From Peptococcaceae bacterium (lineage in GTDB: Bacteria > Bacillota > DSM-12270 > Thermacetogeniales > Thermacetogeniaceae): DNA of 49,002 nt. Numbering within the stretch: position 1 is the stretch's first letter; every line of letters starts with the position of its first letter. The translations under genes were made by a program, and so were the position numbers. The stretch spans positions 1 to 49,002 of the forward strand of contig JAHFCR010000019.1 of assembly GCA_023249405.1 (NCBI GenBank), read 5' to 3'. The notes under the pieces are model-generated. The model saw nothing but the letters and a program-made list of their open reading frames with translations, searched no databases and was not told the origin of the DNA. Shown one piece after another: positions 7,048 to 15,325 of the stretch.

Positions 7048-9201
7048 ATGAGTCTATTCTCGCTATACCTGGCTCACAATGAGATGAGCGGGCTAATCTA
7101 CCTCTCTCCGGACCTGTCTTTCGACAGGGCCTACCTTAACGCCATCCTGGGGCTTCAGAGCATGGTTCCCCTGACCGGGCCCCTCCCGGCAGGGATTGGC
7201 GCATCTCTCTTGGATGGCCTGAACATCCGTCTGGCCCGGTTTGCAACCCGGAGGAATCGTTGGAGCAGTGGCCGCCCAGCCTTCGAAGCGCTGGCGCAGC
7301 TCAGCCGGAGGGAACTACGCACCCTGGCGGGCAATCTCCAATTTACATCCCTCGATAAAGCGTATTTAAGTGATGATGTGCGTGAGTTGGCGGGACAGGT
7401 CATCCAGAACGGGCCGGGTCTGCCGGTCTCTTTCCCCGGACAGGGGGAACTGGCGGAACTGCAGAGGCTTCTGACTGGGCGTCTGTTGCGTCCGGTGGAG
7501 ATCGCCCGGACACTCGGCTGGAACGGGGAGGAGAGGCGCCTGAACTGGACGATCCAGGCCCTCTGCCTGGCTAGGCGTGTCCAGCTGATGCCGGCCCTAT
7601 TTCCTCTGAGAGGGAGTCTGGTGCGGTGCCAACGCTGCGGATGGGAGGGAATCCCCCGGCCGGTATCCTGCAAAAGCTGCGGATGGCCGGACTGCTGTGA
7701 GTGCCCCGAATGCGCCGTCATGGGGGGATTGAGCCTGTGCGAGACGCTCTATACCGCCGTGGTGTCCCGAGATGCCTCTGAAACTGCTGGCGGCGAAAAG
7801 CCAGCCAGCAGTCAAGGTCTGCTCTCGGGTCTGTTCAGACTGTTTCGGCCACCGGCGACTGGAATAGCTGCCGGTGGCCGCTCCGCTGCCTGCCGCCCCC
7901 TCTATTTGCAAGTTCACGATGATACGTTGACTTGGGCGCATCATCCCGAATACGGGTGGGACGATAGGGCAGGGGGGACGAAACTGACCGGATCGCTGGT
8001 GGGGCAATCCCGTCCATCCCGGCGCAGCGGAAGATTTCAGCTGGATGTGGAGTTCACCCCGCCGCAGCGGGCGGCAGTCGAAGCGTTGCTGAAGTTTGGC
8101 GTCAGTTCTGCCCCGGATAGCCGTTGCCTGGTCTGGGCAGCCTGTGGGGCGGGCAAGACAGAGGTCTCCTATCCGCTCATCGGACAGGCCCTGGGCCAGG
8201 GGTCAACGGTGCTTTTCGCCACTCCCAGACGGGATGTCGTTCTGGAGGTGGCGCCTCGTCTAGAGCGGGCCTTCGGTAAAGAGAAAGTGGCGGCCCTCTA
8301 TGGAGGCAGCGGCAACCGGGCGAGAGAGGCGCCGCTGGTGGTGGCGACTACCCACCAGACCCTGCGGTGGCACAGGCATTTTGACCTGGTGATCCTTGAT
8401 GAAGGAGATGCCTTTCCTTATCCGGGGAGCAGGATGCTGCACTATGGGGTGGAGCAGGCTCGCCGCAGTGGAGGCAAGCTGGTCTATCTCACTGCCACGC
8501 CCGCATCCTGGATGCTCGATCAGGTTGATCATGATGGAGTTGACATAATTAAGATACCGGCTCGCCCGCACGGTTTTCCCCTGCCGGAACCACGCTTTTT
8601 GAAGCTGCAGCCGTTTCTGGTTAGAGGCCGGGAGACGATCATTCATCCCGAGGTGCTCAACATGGTCAAGGCTACCGTCGAGCAGTTCCATGCCCCGCTG
8701 TTCCTGTTCGTACCCGGAGTGGAACAGACCGCCCTAGTCGGGCAGGCGTTGAGAAATGCAGCCGGCAAGCCGCCCTTGGATAGCTTCAAGCCATCCTGGA
8801 TTGAATGGAGCCATGCCGGCGATCAGCACCGGGACCGTAAGCGAGAACGTTTCTTCAACGGAGAGTATCCAGTACTCGTGACCACTACCATCATGGAGCG
8901 GGGAGTAACGCTGCCGCGGGCGCATGTGATCGTGTTGTGGGCCGACCAGATGGGCGTCTTTGCAACTCCGACCCTGGTGCAGATCGCCGGACGGTGCGGG
9001 CGCAACCCATCCTACCCTACTGGAGAGGTCTGGTTTATGGGCCCTGGTATCAGCCGGGAAATGGAGGAGGCCCTGGGGCAGATCCGGGCTATGAATGCTG
9101 AGGCGGCCAGGCTGGGTTATCTCCGCTCCGATTATCTGGAGGCGCTACGGGAGTTGATGAGGAATGAGGCTCAGGATCGTCCTGCCAGAAGGTTTAGCTG
9201 A
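7048..9201 (+). CDS. comFA: ComFA-like DEAD/DEAH-box helicase
   Basis: About 717 residues. An N-terminal region of about 190 residues is followed by a zinc finger with paired cysteines (CQRCGW, CKSCGW, then CCECPEC), then a superfamily-2 helicase core: Walker A ACGAGKT near residue 367, a DEGD box near 450, YLTATP, and a C-terminal helicase lobe ending in QIAGRCGRNP. ComFA is the cytoplasmic-face ATPase thought to drive DNA uptake in competence. ATG at 7048 is preferred because the G-rich stretch 7033-7040 lies just upstream; the first ATG after the stop is 7021 but has no ribosome-binding site. The comFC-type gene overlaps its end by 38 bases. Competence itself is not shown. Confidence 0.85.
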   Translation: MSLFSLYLAHNEMSGLIYLSPDLSFDRAYLNAILGLQSMVPLTGPLPAGIGASLLDGLNIRLARFATRRNRWSSGRPAFEALAQLSRRELRTLAGNLQFTSLDKAYLSDDVRELAGQVIQNGPGLPVSFPGQGELAELQRLLTGRLLRPVEIARTLGWNGEERRLNWTIQALCLARRVQLMPALFPLRGSLVRCQRCGWEGIPRPVSCKSCGWPDCCECPECAVMGGLSLCETLYTAVVSRDASETAGGEKPASSQGLLSGLFRLFRPPATGIAAGGRSAACRPLYLQVHDDTLTWAHHPEYGWDDRAGGTKLTGSLVGQSRPSRRSGRFQLDVEFTPPQRAAVEALLKFGVSSAPDSRCLVWAACGAGKTEVSYPLIGQALGQGSTVLFATPRRDVVLEVAPRLERAFGKEKVAALYGGSGNRAREAPLVVATTHQTLRWHRHFDLVILDEGDAFPYPGSRMLHYGVEQARRSGGKLVYLTATPASWMLDQVDHDGVDIIKIPARPHGFPLPEPRFLKLQPFLVRGRETIIHPEVLNMVKATVEQFHAPLFLFVPGVEQTALVGQALRNAAGKPPLDSFKPSWIEWSHAGDQHRDRKRERFFNGEYPVLVTTTIMERGVTLPRAHVIVLWADQMGVFATPTLVQIAGRCGRNPSYPTGEVWFMGPGISREMEEALGQIRAMNAEAARLGYLRSDYLEALRELMRNEAQDRPARRFS

Positions 9202-9949
9202 CGCGATCAGAGGACTGCTGTTCCCACAAGTGCCTGGTTGCCCTCTATGCGGCCGGGCCGGATCGGCGCGACATCTCTGTCGGGCTTGCCTGATATCCTG
9301 GTCCGAGCTGACCCGGAATCTGCAGATCTGCAAGCTGTGCGGGCGTTTTTACGGGTGTTTGGAGCCCGATGGAGTCTGCCGGGACTGCCGCCAGGCGCCA
9401 CCCCCCTTTGTATTTGCCCGGGGTGTGGCGCCCTACGAGGGCTTGGTCCGGGATGCTCTGTACCGCTATAAGTTTACCGCTGGCCGGGAATTGGCCGGAC
9501 CCCTGGGAGAGTTGTTGGCTGCCCTGATAGTAGAGCTGATCCCCTACCGCCAACTGGCCGGAGTGGTCTCAGTGCCGCTGCATCCCAACCGGGAGCGGGA
9601 ACGGCGCTTTGACCAGGCAGCCCTGCTGGCGGCGGAGGTGGCACGGTTGCTGCAGTTGCCCCTGATCACCGGCGCTCTTGTCCGGTTGCGGGACACTCCC
9701 AGTCAGACCGCCCTCTCCCGGGCAAACCGCAGGTTGAACATGGCCGGCGCCTTCCAATCCGGGTCTGAGGCGGCCGGTTTGGCGGGACGCGGCATGCTGC
9801 TGATTGACGACGTATTCACCACCGGTGCTACCACCGGGGAATGCAGCCGCACTCTTCTGGCAGCCGGCGTTGGCGGTGTCTACGTAGCGACACTGGCCAC
9901 CAGCGCCATCAGGGATCAGATCGAGAACGAGGCTTCCGAATCGGCTTGA
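9164..9949 (+). CDS. comFC: ComFC-type phosphoribosyltransferase-like protein
   Basis: 261 residues: an N-terminal zinc-binding region with repeated CxxC pairs (CPLC, CRAC, CKLC, CRDC) in the first 85 residues, then a type I phosphoribosyltransferase domain with the PRPP loop LLIDDVFTTGATTGE near residue 212. This is the ComFC/GntX family. ComFC works with ComFA in natural transformation in Gram-positive bacteria. It starts inside the 3' end of the comFA-like gene in another frame, the usual overlap for this pair. Confidence 0.88.
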   Translation: MRLRIVLPEGLADAIRGLLFPQVPGCPLCGRAGSARHLCRACLISWSELTRNLQICKLCGRFYGCLEPDGVCRDCRQAPPPFVFARGVAPYEGLVRDALYRYKFTAGRELAGPLGELLAALIVELIPYRQLAGVVSVPLHPNRERERRFDQAALLAAEVARLLQLPLITGALVRLRDTPSQTALSRANRRLNMAGAFQSGSEAAGLAGRGMLLIDDVFTTGATTGECSRTLLAAGVGGVYVATLATSAIRDQIENEASESA

Positions 9950-10043
9950 CAATCAAGGGCGTCCTTTTTTTGCGCCCGAGGCTTGTCCGGTCTTGTATTG
10001 ATACTTCATCGGGTGCAAAATAGGATTAGGAGGTTCTCCTGAG

Positions 10044-10697
10044 ATGCCCTTTTTTTTACTGATCCTACTGATCCCTCTGTTGCTCATGCTGCTGTTCTAC
10101 AACGTGGCAGCCTTTTCTTTCGCGCGTTTGGGACTGTCTTATAACGGCGCCTTCCTGTTTCTGACCGCCTGCGTGCTCGGGAGTCTGATCAATATACCTC
10201 TGTCGCGCCGCCGGACGGTTACCCGGGGGCGCAAGGCGACGCCCTTTTCCTTCCTGTTCTTTTACTATCCCCCGGTGGTGCAGGAGCAGATGATCTGCGT
10301 CAATGTCGGCGGCGCCGGGCTCCCGGCCCTCTTCTCCATCTATCTGCTGATAACGCGGGTGCCGCTGCTGCCCACCCTGATCGCCATGCTGCTGGTAACC
10401 ATTGTGGCAAAGCTGATGGCCAGACCCCAGCCGGGAGTGGGGATTGTCATGCCGGCCTTCATTCCGCCGCTGGTAGCGGCTGCCGCCGCTCTGCTAATGG
10501 AAATGACCGGCCTGGCCTATCCCGGCCAGGCCGCTTCCATAGCCTATGTGGCCGGCACCATCGGCACCCTGGTGGGGGCCGATCTTCTGAACTGGCGGGC
10601 GATTCAGAATCTGGGCCCCCAGATGGTCAGCATCGGAGGGGCCGGGGTATTCGACGGAATATTTTTAGTAGGCATTATCGCGGCTTTTCTGGGGTGA
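10044..10697 (+). CDS. DUF1614-family membrane protein
   Basis: 217 residues with about six hydrophobic segments covering most of the chain, and the DUF1614 features: a short first helix, CVNVGGAGLPALFSIYL near residue 88 and GADLLNWRAIQ and VSIGGAGVFDGIFLVG near the end. The function is unknown; the intramembrane Gly-rich and Asp-containing segments resemble those of transporters or intramembrane enzymes. AGGAGG lies 7 bases ahead of the ATG. Its last 23 bases overlap the convergent cyclodeaminase-family gene. Confidence 0.8.
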   Translation: MPFFLLILLIPLLLMLLFYNVAAFSFARLGLSYNGAFLFLTACVLGSLINIPLSRRRTVTRGRKATPFSFLFFYYPPVVQEQMICVNVGGAGLPALFSIYLLITRVPLLPTLIAMLLVTIVAKLMARPQPGVGIVMPAFIPPLVAAAAALLMEMTGLAYPGQAASIAYVAGTIGTLVGADLLNWRAIQNLGPQMVSIGGAGVFDGIFLVGIIAAFLG

Positions 10698-11289
10698 CCG
10701 TCTGGATTCCCCGAACGGGATCGAGCTCGGCCTTGAACTTCAGGGCATCAATCAAGTTGACATAATTATCCCGCTCGGACTGGCTCTTGAGCAGGGGCAG
10801 GTTGTACCGGGCTACCACCAGTCCGGCTCTGAAGCTGCCTCGCAGCAGCGCCAGGGCGGTTTCGGCATCTGCCTTGACAGGGGCGTAAGACTTGGGCAGC
10901 GCTGACCGGATCAGACCGGCGATCTGCAGCGAAAGCCGGGCGATCTCCAGCGGTACATCCATGGCGTGAACTGGCCCATGGGGGTCTCCTGCCACCACTT
11001 CCCGATAGGCGGCCCCGTCCTCCTGAGCAAGTTCCAGGCAGCGCCCAGTCAGTTCATCAGCTTGCTCCAGAATCTGTTTCCAGAAGGCCAATTGCTTGTC
11101 GTAGCCGGACTCACCTTCGGCCTTGTCCTCCAGCTTGCGCAGGTTGACCCGGCAGACCATGGCAAATAGGGCTGCCCCCTGGGCGGCGGTCAGCCCGGCG
11201 GAGGCCCCGGCGCTGGGAAAGAGGGAATCGTCAGCCAACTCTCTGAAATAATCAGTAATGGTCAGGTCCTTGATGATCGGCAAAGACAA
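10675..11289 (-). CDS. Formiminotransferase-cyclodeaminase (FTCD_C) family protein
   Basis: 204 residues of all-helical FTCD_C/FchA type: an early SAGASAGLTAAQGAALFAMVCRVNL segment, a middle helix pair and a conserved C-terminal NLPLLK. Members catalyse formimino-THF cyclodeamination or methenyl-THF cyclohydrolysis; FchA is used in the Wood-Ljungdahl/folate branch of anaerobes. Which reaction it does cannot be decided from sequence. Start is TTG: AAGGAAGAG lies 6 bases upstream and the in-frame upstream region has no better codon. Confidence 0.8.
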   Translation of the reverse strand: MSLPIIKDLTITDYFRELADDSLFPSAGASAGLTAAQGAALFAMVCRVNLRKLEDKAEGESGYDKQLAFWKQILEQADELTGRCLELAQEDGAAYREVVAGDPHGPVHAMDVPLEIARLSLQIAGLIRSALPKSYAPVKADAETALALLRGSFRAGLVVARYNLPLLKSQSERDNYVNLIDALKFKAELDPVRGIQTVTPEKPR

Positions 11290-11460
11290 ACGGCATCTCT
11301 TCCTTTGCGTCCATTATTATCCTTCTAGCTACCCAATAGTTCGATGCAACAAGCGATTTAACCTCTTTTCCCCTGACAGGAGAGAAATAATGAGGCCGTC
11401 TTGCTTTTTCAAACAGCTGTCAGAGTGCCGGTTGAGCCTGTTCCATAAATACTCCTGCAA

Positions 11461-11487
11461 GAAAAAGATGCGGTGAATTTCACCGCA
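11461..11487 (-). terminator. Terminator of the sigma/anti-sigma/DUF2953/gerW operon
   Basis: Perfect 8-bp stem TGCGGTGA/TCACCGCA with a 3-base loop; on the minus strand it is followed by TCTTTTTC. It lies just beyond the gerW stop. Confidence 0.8.
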
Positions 11488-11515
11488 CCAATCTGTCATG
11501 CAAGTATCGATCAGG

Positions 11516-11866
11516 TTATTCCTGTGGGGCCTCTTTCTTGCCGTGCTTGGATATGATCTCCGGCACCAGTTCGGCCAGCTTGTCGATCATGCCCTTCTTT
11601 CCCAGAGAGTACACCTGGGCCTCGCCGCCTTGCACCAGGATCAGAGCGGTCGGGGTGATTGACCCACCGGCCCCGCCACCGCTACCCGTGCCGCCACCCT
11701 TGCCCGGCTCGGTGCCTTCACCGGTACCGGTACCGTAGCCGAAGCTGGCGGACATGATCGGGATGATCTGGATATCGCCGGCGGTGATCGGTTCGCCCAC
11801 GATCGTCTTAGTGCTGATCAGGCGTTCCAGGTGATCGACCAGGGCATCGACATTCTCTTTAATCAT
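11516..11866 (-). CDS. gerW: GerW/YtfJ-family sporulation protein
   Basis: 116 residues matching the YtfJ/GerW family: N-terminal MIKENVDALVDHLERLIS, the TIVGEPITAGD strand pair, a Gly-rich stretch of about 20 residues and the C-terminal LILVQGGEAQVYSL followed by an amphipathic helix. GerW is a forespore/inner spore-membrane-associated protein needed for normal germination in B. subtilis. ATG chosen because AGGAGG lies 9 bases upstream; a TTG two codons earlier is too close to it. It overlaps the DUF2953 gene by 8 bases. Confidence 0.9.
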   Translation of the reverse strand: MIKENVDALVDHLERLISTKTIVGEPITAGDIQIIPIMSASFGYGTGTGEGTEPGKGGGTGSGGGAGGSITPTALILVQGGEAQVYSLGKKGMIDKLAELVPEIISKHGKKEAPQE

Positions 11867-12536
11867 TGACAACAGCCTCCTTTTGTTGACCTCGTTTTTT
11901 TAGTTTTCTCGTTATCAACTGCGACCACCAGATGCTCCTTACCGGGGCGCTGAGCAGCAGGAGTCCGGTCAGCCAGAGCAGTCTTGCTAATATTGCCCGC
12001 CCCTGCACCGAGCCCTGAAAGCGCAGCACCGCTTCTGCAAAGTTGGGCTGCAGGTGGCATTCCCACTGTCCGGGGTTCAGCGTGGCCAGCAGGCCTGCCA
12101 GGTAGCCGGTGAGGTCCGGGTCCTCGAAGCCGGCCTCGCCCTCGAAGCTCAGCCGGAGATCGAGCGAGCGTTCCAGCCGGAACAGGCAGCGGAACACCTC
12201 CCTCAGAACCTGTTTATCCAGATAAGACCGCGCCGTGCGAGTCCAGGCCAGATCGACTTTACCTGGGCGCCGCCGCTCCTGTTTTTTGGCTTTGATCCAT
12301 CGTAGTTGTCTCGTCCATCGGCCGAGCCGCAGGCTCATCTGTACCGGTTGGCCGCCGGTGGCGACCACCTGGAATTCGATCAGCCTGCCCGCCCAGGACA
12401 GCCTGCCCTCAAAGTTGGCTATTTCATCATTGAGGCCGGCCTGGGCGGAGAAGTTGAACGGCGTCAGGAGCAGAACTGCCAGAAGGATGACGATGCCGAG
12501 CAGGATCCAGAGGAGTACCCAAAATACCATCACCAT
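11859..12536 (-). CDS. DUF2953-family protein
   Basis: 225 residues: one N-terminal transmembrane helix (about 3-27), a FNFSAQAG beta strand and an FEGRLSWAGRLIEFQV motif typical of DUF2953, and a second hydrophobic segment near 185-200. DUF2953 genes usually stand next to gerW/ytfJ, as here, and are linked to sporulation; the biochemical role is unknown. It begins right after the anti-sigma stop and overlaps gerW, so all four minus-strand genes form one transcription unit. Confidence 0.82.
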   Translation of the reverse strand: MVMVFWVLLWILLGIVILLAVLLLTPFNFSAQAGLNDEIANFEGRLSWAGRLIEFQVVATGGQPVQMSLRLGRWTRQLRWIKAKKQERRRPGKVDLAWTRTARSYLDKQVLREVFRCLFRLERSLDLRLSFEGEAGFEDPDLTGYLAGLLATLNPGQWECHLQPNFAEAVLRFQGSVQGRAILARLLWLTGLLLLSAPVRSIWWSQLITRKLKKRGQQKEAVVND

Positions 12537-12980
12537 TTAGTGGCGTCCCTTCTTGCCCAATTGTGCCTGCAGCAACCAGCGTCCTCCACTGGACAGCGCA
12601 CCGGCCAACAGCCCCGGCAACTCTCTCACAGCTGTTCTCGTCAGGTTTTTCACTGCGCCCGTACCTGGTATGTAGGTGGTGGCCAGGCCCAACGGCGCCC
12701 AGGCCAGGCGCTGGGATTCCCAGAAACCGATTCTGACCGGCGGCTCAGCAGGTGCCAGGCGGCCCGCAGCGATCGCCTGCTGCCGGAGGTAGGGCAGTTC
12801 CGGAGGCGCCTCTACCGCCTCGGGTTGGGCCAGTTCCAGCCACAGGCGCCGCTGCCGGGAAAATTCCCGGCGGCAGTTACCGCAGAGCCTCAGGTGCTCC
12901 TGTAGGTGCCGTGCTGCTTCCGGGCTCAGCTCTCCATCCAAAAATTCCTGCAGCAACTCCTGATCGCACTCCACTGTCAT
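12537..12980 (-). CDS. Zinc-finger (zf-HC2) anti-sigma factor
   Basis: 147 residues starting MTVECDQ, with the anti-sigma zinc motif HLxxCxxC (HLRLCGNCRREF, residues about 30-41) preceded by a conserved LLxxFLDGELS. It should bind and hold the ECF sigma factor encoded immediately upstream. ATG overlaps the sigma stop as ATGA, the usual translational coupling. A membrane helix is not evident, so it may be cytoplasmic; the C-terminal half has a weakly hydrophobic Ala/Gly-rich stretch. Confidence 0.85.
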   Translation of the reverse strand: MTVECDQELLQEFLDGELSPEAARHLQEHLRLCGNCRREFSRQRRLWLELAQPEAVEAPPELPYLRQQAIAAGRLAPAEPPVRIGFWESQRLAWAPLGLATTYIPGTGAVKNLTRTAVRELPGLLAGALSSGGRWLLQAQLGKKGRH

Positions 12981-13555
12981 GCCTCCCAACCGTAATCTTG
13001 GCACAGAATCTGCCGGAGCAGGCGGCGCCCACGGAATAGGTAGGTCTTGACCGTACCCTCCGGTAACTCCAGAACTGTCGCGATCTCCTGGTAGGTCATT
13101 CCTTCCTGGTGCCGGAGCGCTATCACCAATCCCAGCAGAGGCGGCAGCCGTACCAGGGCCTGCTGGAGCGCCTGTTTGGTCTCCAGCCACTCCACCGCTG
13201 TTGGCGGGTCATCGCCGCCTCTGCTGGGAGATACCCTCCCCATGTTCCTGTCCAGGGCGTCGATCTGGTCAAGGAGCGGCAATTCCGGCCGGCGTTTCTT
13301 GATGAACTTGAGGCAGACATTGATCACCAGCCGCCTGAGCCAGGGTTTGAAGGGTCTATTGATCTGGTAGCCGGAGAGCCCGGTGACAACCCGCATCATG
13401 GACTCCTGGGCCAGGTCCAGAGCGTCCTCCCGGTGACCGGTCAACCGGTAGCACAGGCTGTAGATATAACCCTCATATCGTGAGAGCAATAGCCGGTAGG
13501 CCTCTTCCTGCCCCTGACGGCACCCTAGTACCAGTTGGCTGTCCTCCGTCTCCAT
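12977..13555 (-). CDS. ECF-family RNA polymerase sigma factor
   Basis: 192 residues: sigma region 2 (about 8-80: DALDLAQESMMRV and KPWLRRLVINVCLKFIKKRR) and region 4 (about 125-185: LPPLLGLVIALRHQEGMTYQEIATVLELPEGTVKTYLFRGRRLL). It directs transcription of its own regulon and is held in check by the overlapping downstream anti-sigma gene. The operon continues to DUF2953 and gerW, linking this stress-type sigma to sporulation or envelope genes. Confidence 0.92.
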   Translation of the reverse strand: METEDSQLVLGCRQGQEEAYRLLLSRYEGYIYSLCYRLTGHREDALDLAQESMMRVVTGLSGYQINRPFKPWLRRLVINVCLKFIKKRRPELPLLDQIDALDRNMGRVSPSRGGDDPPTAVEWLETKQALQQALVRLPPLLGLVIALRHQEGMTYQEIATVLELPEGTVKTYLFRGRRLLRQILCQDYGWEA

Positions 13556-13812
13556 CCCTGCCCATCCCTGCCCTTCATTAACCTATATCCTATTGCAGGC
13601 GGAAAAGTTTCAGGCCTCCTGGAAAATAGTTTGTGCTGTCCCGGGCCTTGGGACACTAGCTGCTGGCAGGCCGCCCCGCCCGTTGGCCGCCGGCGCTGGT
13701 TCCTGCGTCCGGTGATTATTAGCAGGATTTTCAGCGTGATTACTTAATTTATAACCGAAAAGAGCGGAATGTAAACAGCCTGTTCGCAGATCGCTGCATT
13801 AGAGGTGAGTTC

Positions 13813-15144
13813 ATGATGATTATCCTACTGACACTGTTGATGATTCTGAATATGATCACCCTGGCCCTATTGTTCTTGTTGTGGCGCCAGAGTCCATACG
13901 ACAGGATAGGGCGCCTGGAGGGCTACCTGACCGCCCTGGAGCGGGGTCAGACCCGGGGCGAGCAGGTGATCCGGGAGGAGCTTGCCCGGAGCCGGACCGA
14001 GGCCAGCCTCACCGCCAGGCAGGGCCGGGACGAGCAGGGCAGCACCCTGAATGCTTTCGGGGAATCGGTCTCCCGGCGCATGACAGAGATCGCCACCCTC
14101 CAGAAGAACCAGCTAGACAGCTTCGCCTGCCAGCTGACCGCTCTGACCGGGACTACCGAACAGAAGCTGGAGCAGGTGCGGGCGACCGTGGAGGCCAAGC
14201 TGACCCAGCTGCAGGCTGAAAATAGCGCCAAGCTGGAGCAGATGCGGGCGACCGTCGATGAAAAGCTGAACGCTACCCTGGAGCAGCGTCTGGGAGAGTC
14301 CTTCAAACTGGTGAGTGAGCGGCTGGAGCAGGTGCACAAGGGCCTGGGGGAGATGCAGTCCCTGGCTACCGGGGTGGGCGACCTGAAAAAGGTGCTGACA
14401 AATGTCAAGACCAGGGGCGTCTGGGGAGAGATTCAGCTCGGCAATATCCTGGATCAGATCCTGACCGGTGATCAGTATGCTTGCAATGTAGCCACCAGGC
14501 AAGGCAGCGCTGATCGGGTGGAGTTTGCCATCCGGCTACCGGGACGCGATCCTGACGGTCAGCAGGAGGTGCTGCTGCCGATCGACGCCAAGTTCCCCCA
14601 GGAAGACTACCAGCGGATGCTGGACGAGTATGAACGGGGCAATCCCACATTGGCCGAGGAGGCGGCAAAACAGCTGGAGACCCGGATCCGCCTGGAGGCC
14701 AAGAGCATCAAGGAAAAATACCTCGACCCGCCCCATACCACCGATTTTGCCATCATGTTTTTGCCGGTGGAGGGCCTGTACGCCGAGGTGCTGCGGCGGC
14801 CTGGTCTCTGCGAGGCATTGCAGCGGGAGCATCGCGTGGTGATCACCGGGCCGACCACGCTGGCCGCCATCCTGAACAGCCTGCAGATGGGTTTTCGCAC
14901 CCTGGCCATCGAGAGGCGCTCCAGCGAGGTCTGGTCGTTGCTCGGCGCCGTCAAGACCGAGTTTGGAAAGTTCGGCGACCTGCTGGACAAGACCCACAAG
15001 AAACTGGAGGAGGCGGCTGCCACAATCGACAACGCCAGCAAGAAGAGCCGCACGATCGAACGCCGGCTGAAAGACGTCCAGGCCCTGCCGGCGACGGATA
15101 CCCCCTCCCTCCTCGGTGAGCCAGCGGAACCGGATAACGATTAG
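13813..15144 (+). CDS. rmuC: RmuC-family DNA recombination protein
   Basis: 443 residues: one N-terminal membrane helix (about 3-24), a long coiled coil (about 30-190) with two near-repeats of a KLEQVRATVEAKL-type heptad block, then the RmuC nuclease-like domain (TNVKTRGVWGEIQLGNIL near 196, VLLPIDAKFP near 255, FLPVEGLYAEVL near 320). RmuC limits DNA inversion and rearrangement in E. coli and has a restriction-endonuclease-like fold. GAGGTGAG precedes the ATG. The 257 bases ahead of it (13556-13812) hold no gene I can support. Confidence 0.92.
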   Translation: MMIILLTLLMILNMITLALLFLLWRQSPYDRIGRLEGYLTALERGQTRGEQVIREELARSRTEASLTARQGRDEQGSTLNAFGESVSRRMTEIATLQKNQLDSFACQLTALTGTTEQKLEQVRATVEAKLTQLQAENSAKLEQMRATVDEKLNATLEQRLGESFKLVSERLEQVHKGLGEMQSLATGVGDLKKVLTNVKTRGVWGEIQLGNILDQILTGDQYACNVATRQGSADRVEFAIRLPGRDPDGQQEVLLPIDAKFPQEDYQRMLDEYERGNPTLAEEAAKQLETRIRLEAKSIKEKYLDPPHTTDFAIMFLPVEGLYAEVLRRPGLCEALQREHRVVITGPTTLAAILNSLQMGFRTLAIERRSSEVWSLLGAVKTEFGKFGDLLDKTHKKLEEAAATIDNASKKSRTIERRLKDVQALPATDTPSLLGEPAEPDND

Positions 15145-15200
15145 CCTGCCGGGTATATCAAAGGCGGTTCCGATCCTCATCATCCTGCATCATAAAAAAC

Positions 15201-15282
15201 AATACGGGAAAACTTTCACCGGGCGCGGCAGAAGCCGGTAGCAACTGCATAGCCGTATTTGCATTCAATCGAGGAAAGTTTT
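15201..15282 (+). promoter_or_regulatory. Pseudoknot-capable structured leader ahead of the cation ATPase
   Basis: Two long exact complements interleave: AATACGG (15201-15207) with CCGTATT (15253-15259), and AAAACTTTC (15209-15217) with GAAAGTTTT (15274-15282). Their order, A-B-A'-B', is that of an H-type pseudoknot. Inside the first loop ACCGG (15218-15222) can pair with CCGGT (15235-15239). The structure ends 43 bases before the TTG start and 28 bases before its ribosome-binding site. I do not recognise it as a yybP-ykoY, NiCo or ydaO element. A metal- or ion-sensing leader is an inference. Confidence 0.45.
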
Positions 15283-15325
15283 ACTATCGGAGGTAGAACC
15301 CGGCAGCCTACAGGAGGATCGGGTA

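Noticed and set aside
9955-9985. Terminator after comFC (GGGCG...CGCCC with T-run)
   Set aside because: The T-run lies in the loop, not after the stem; not a normal intrinsic terminator.
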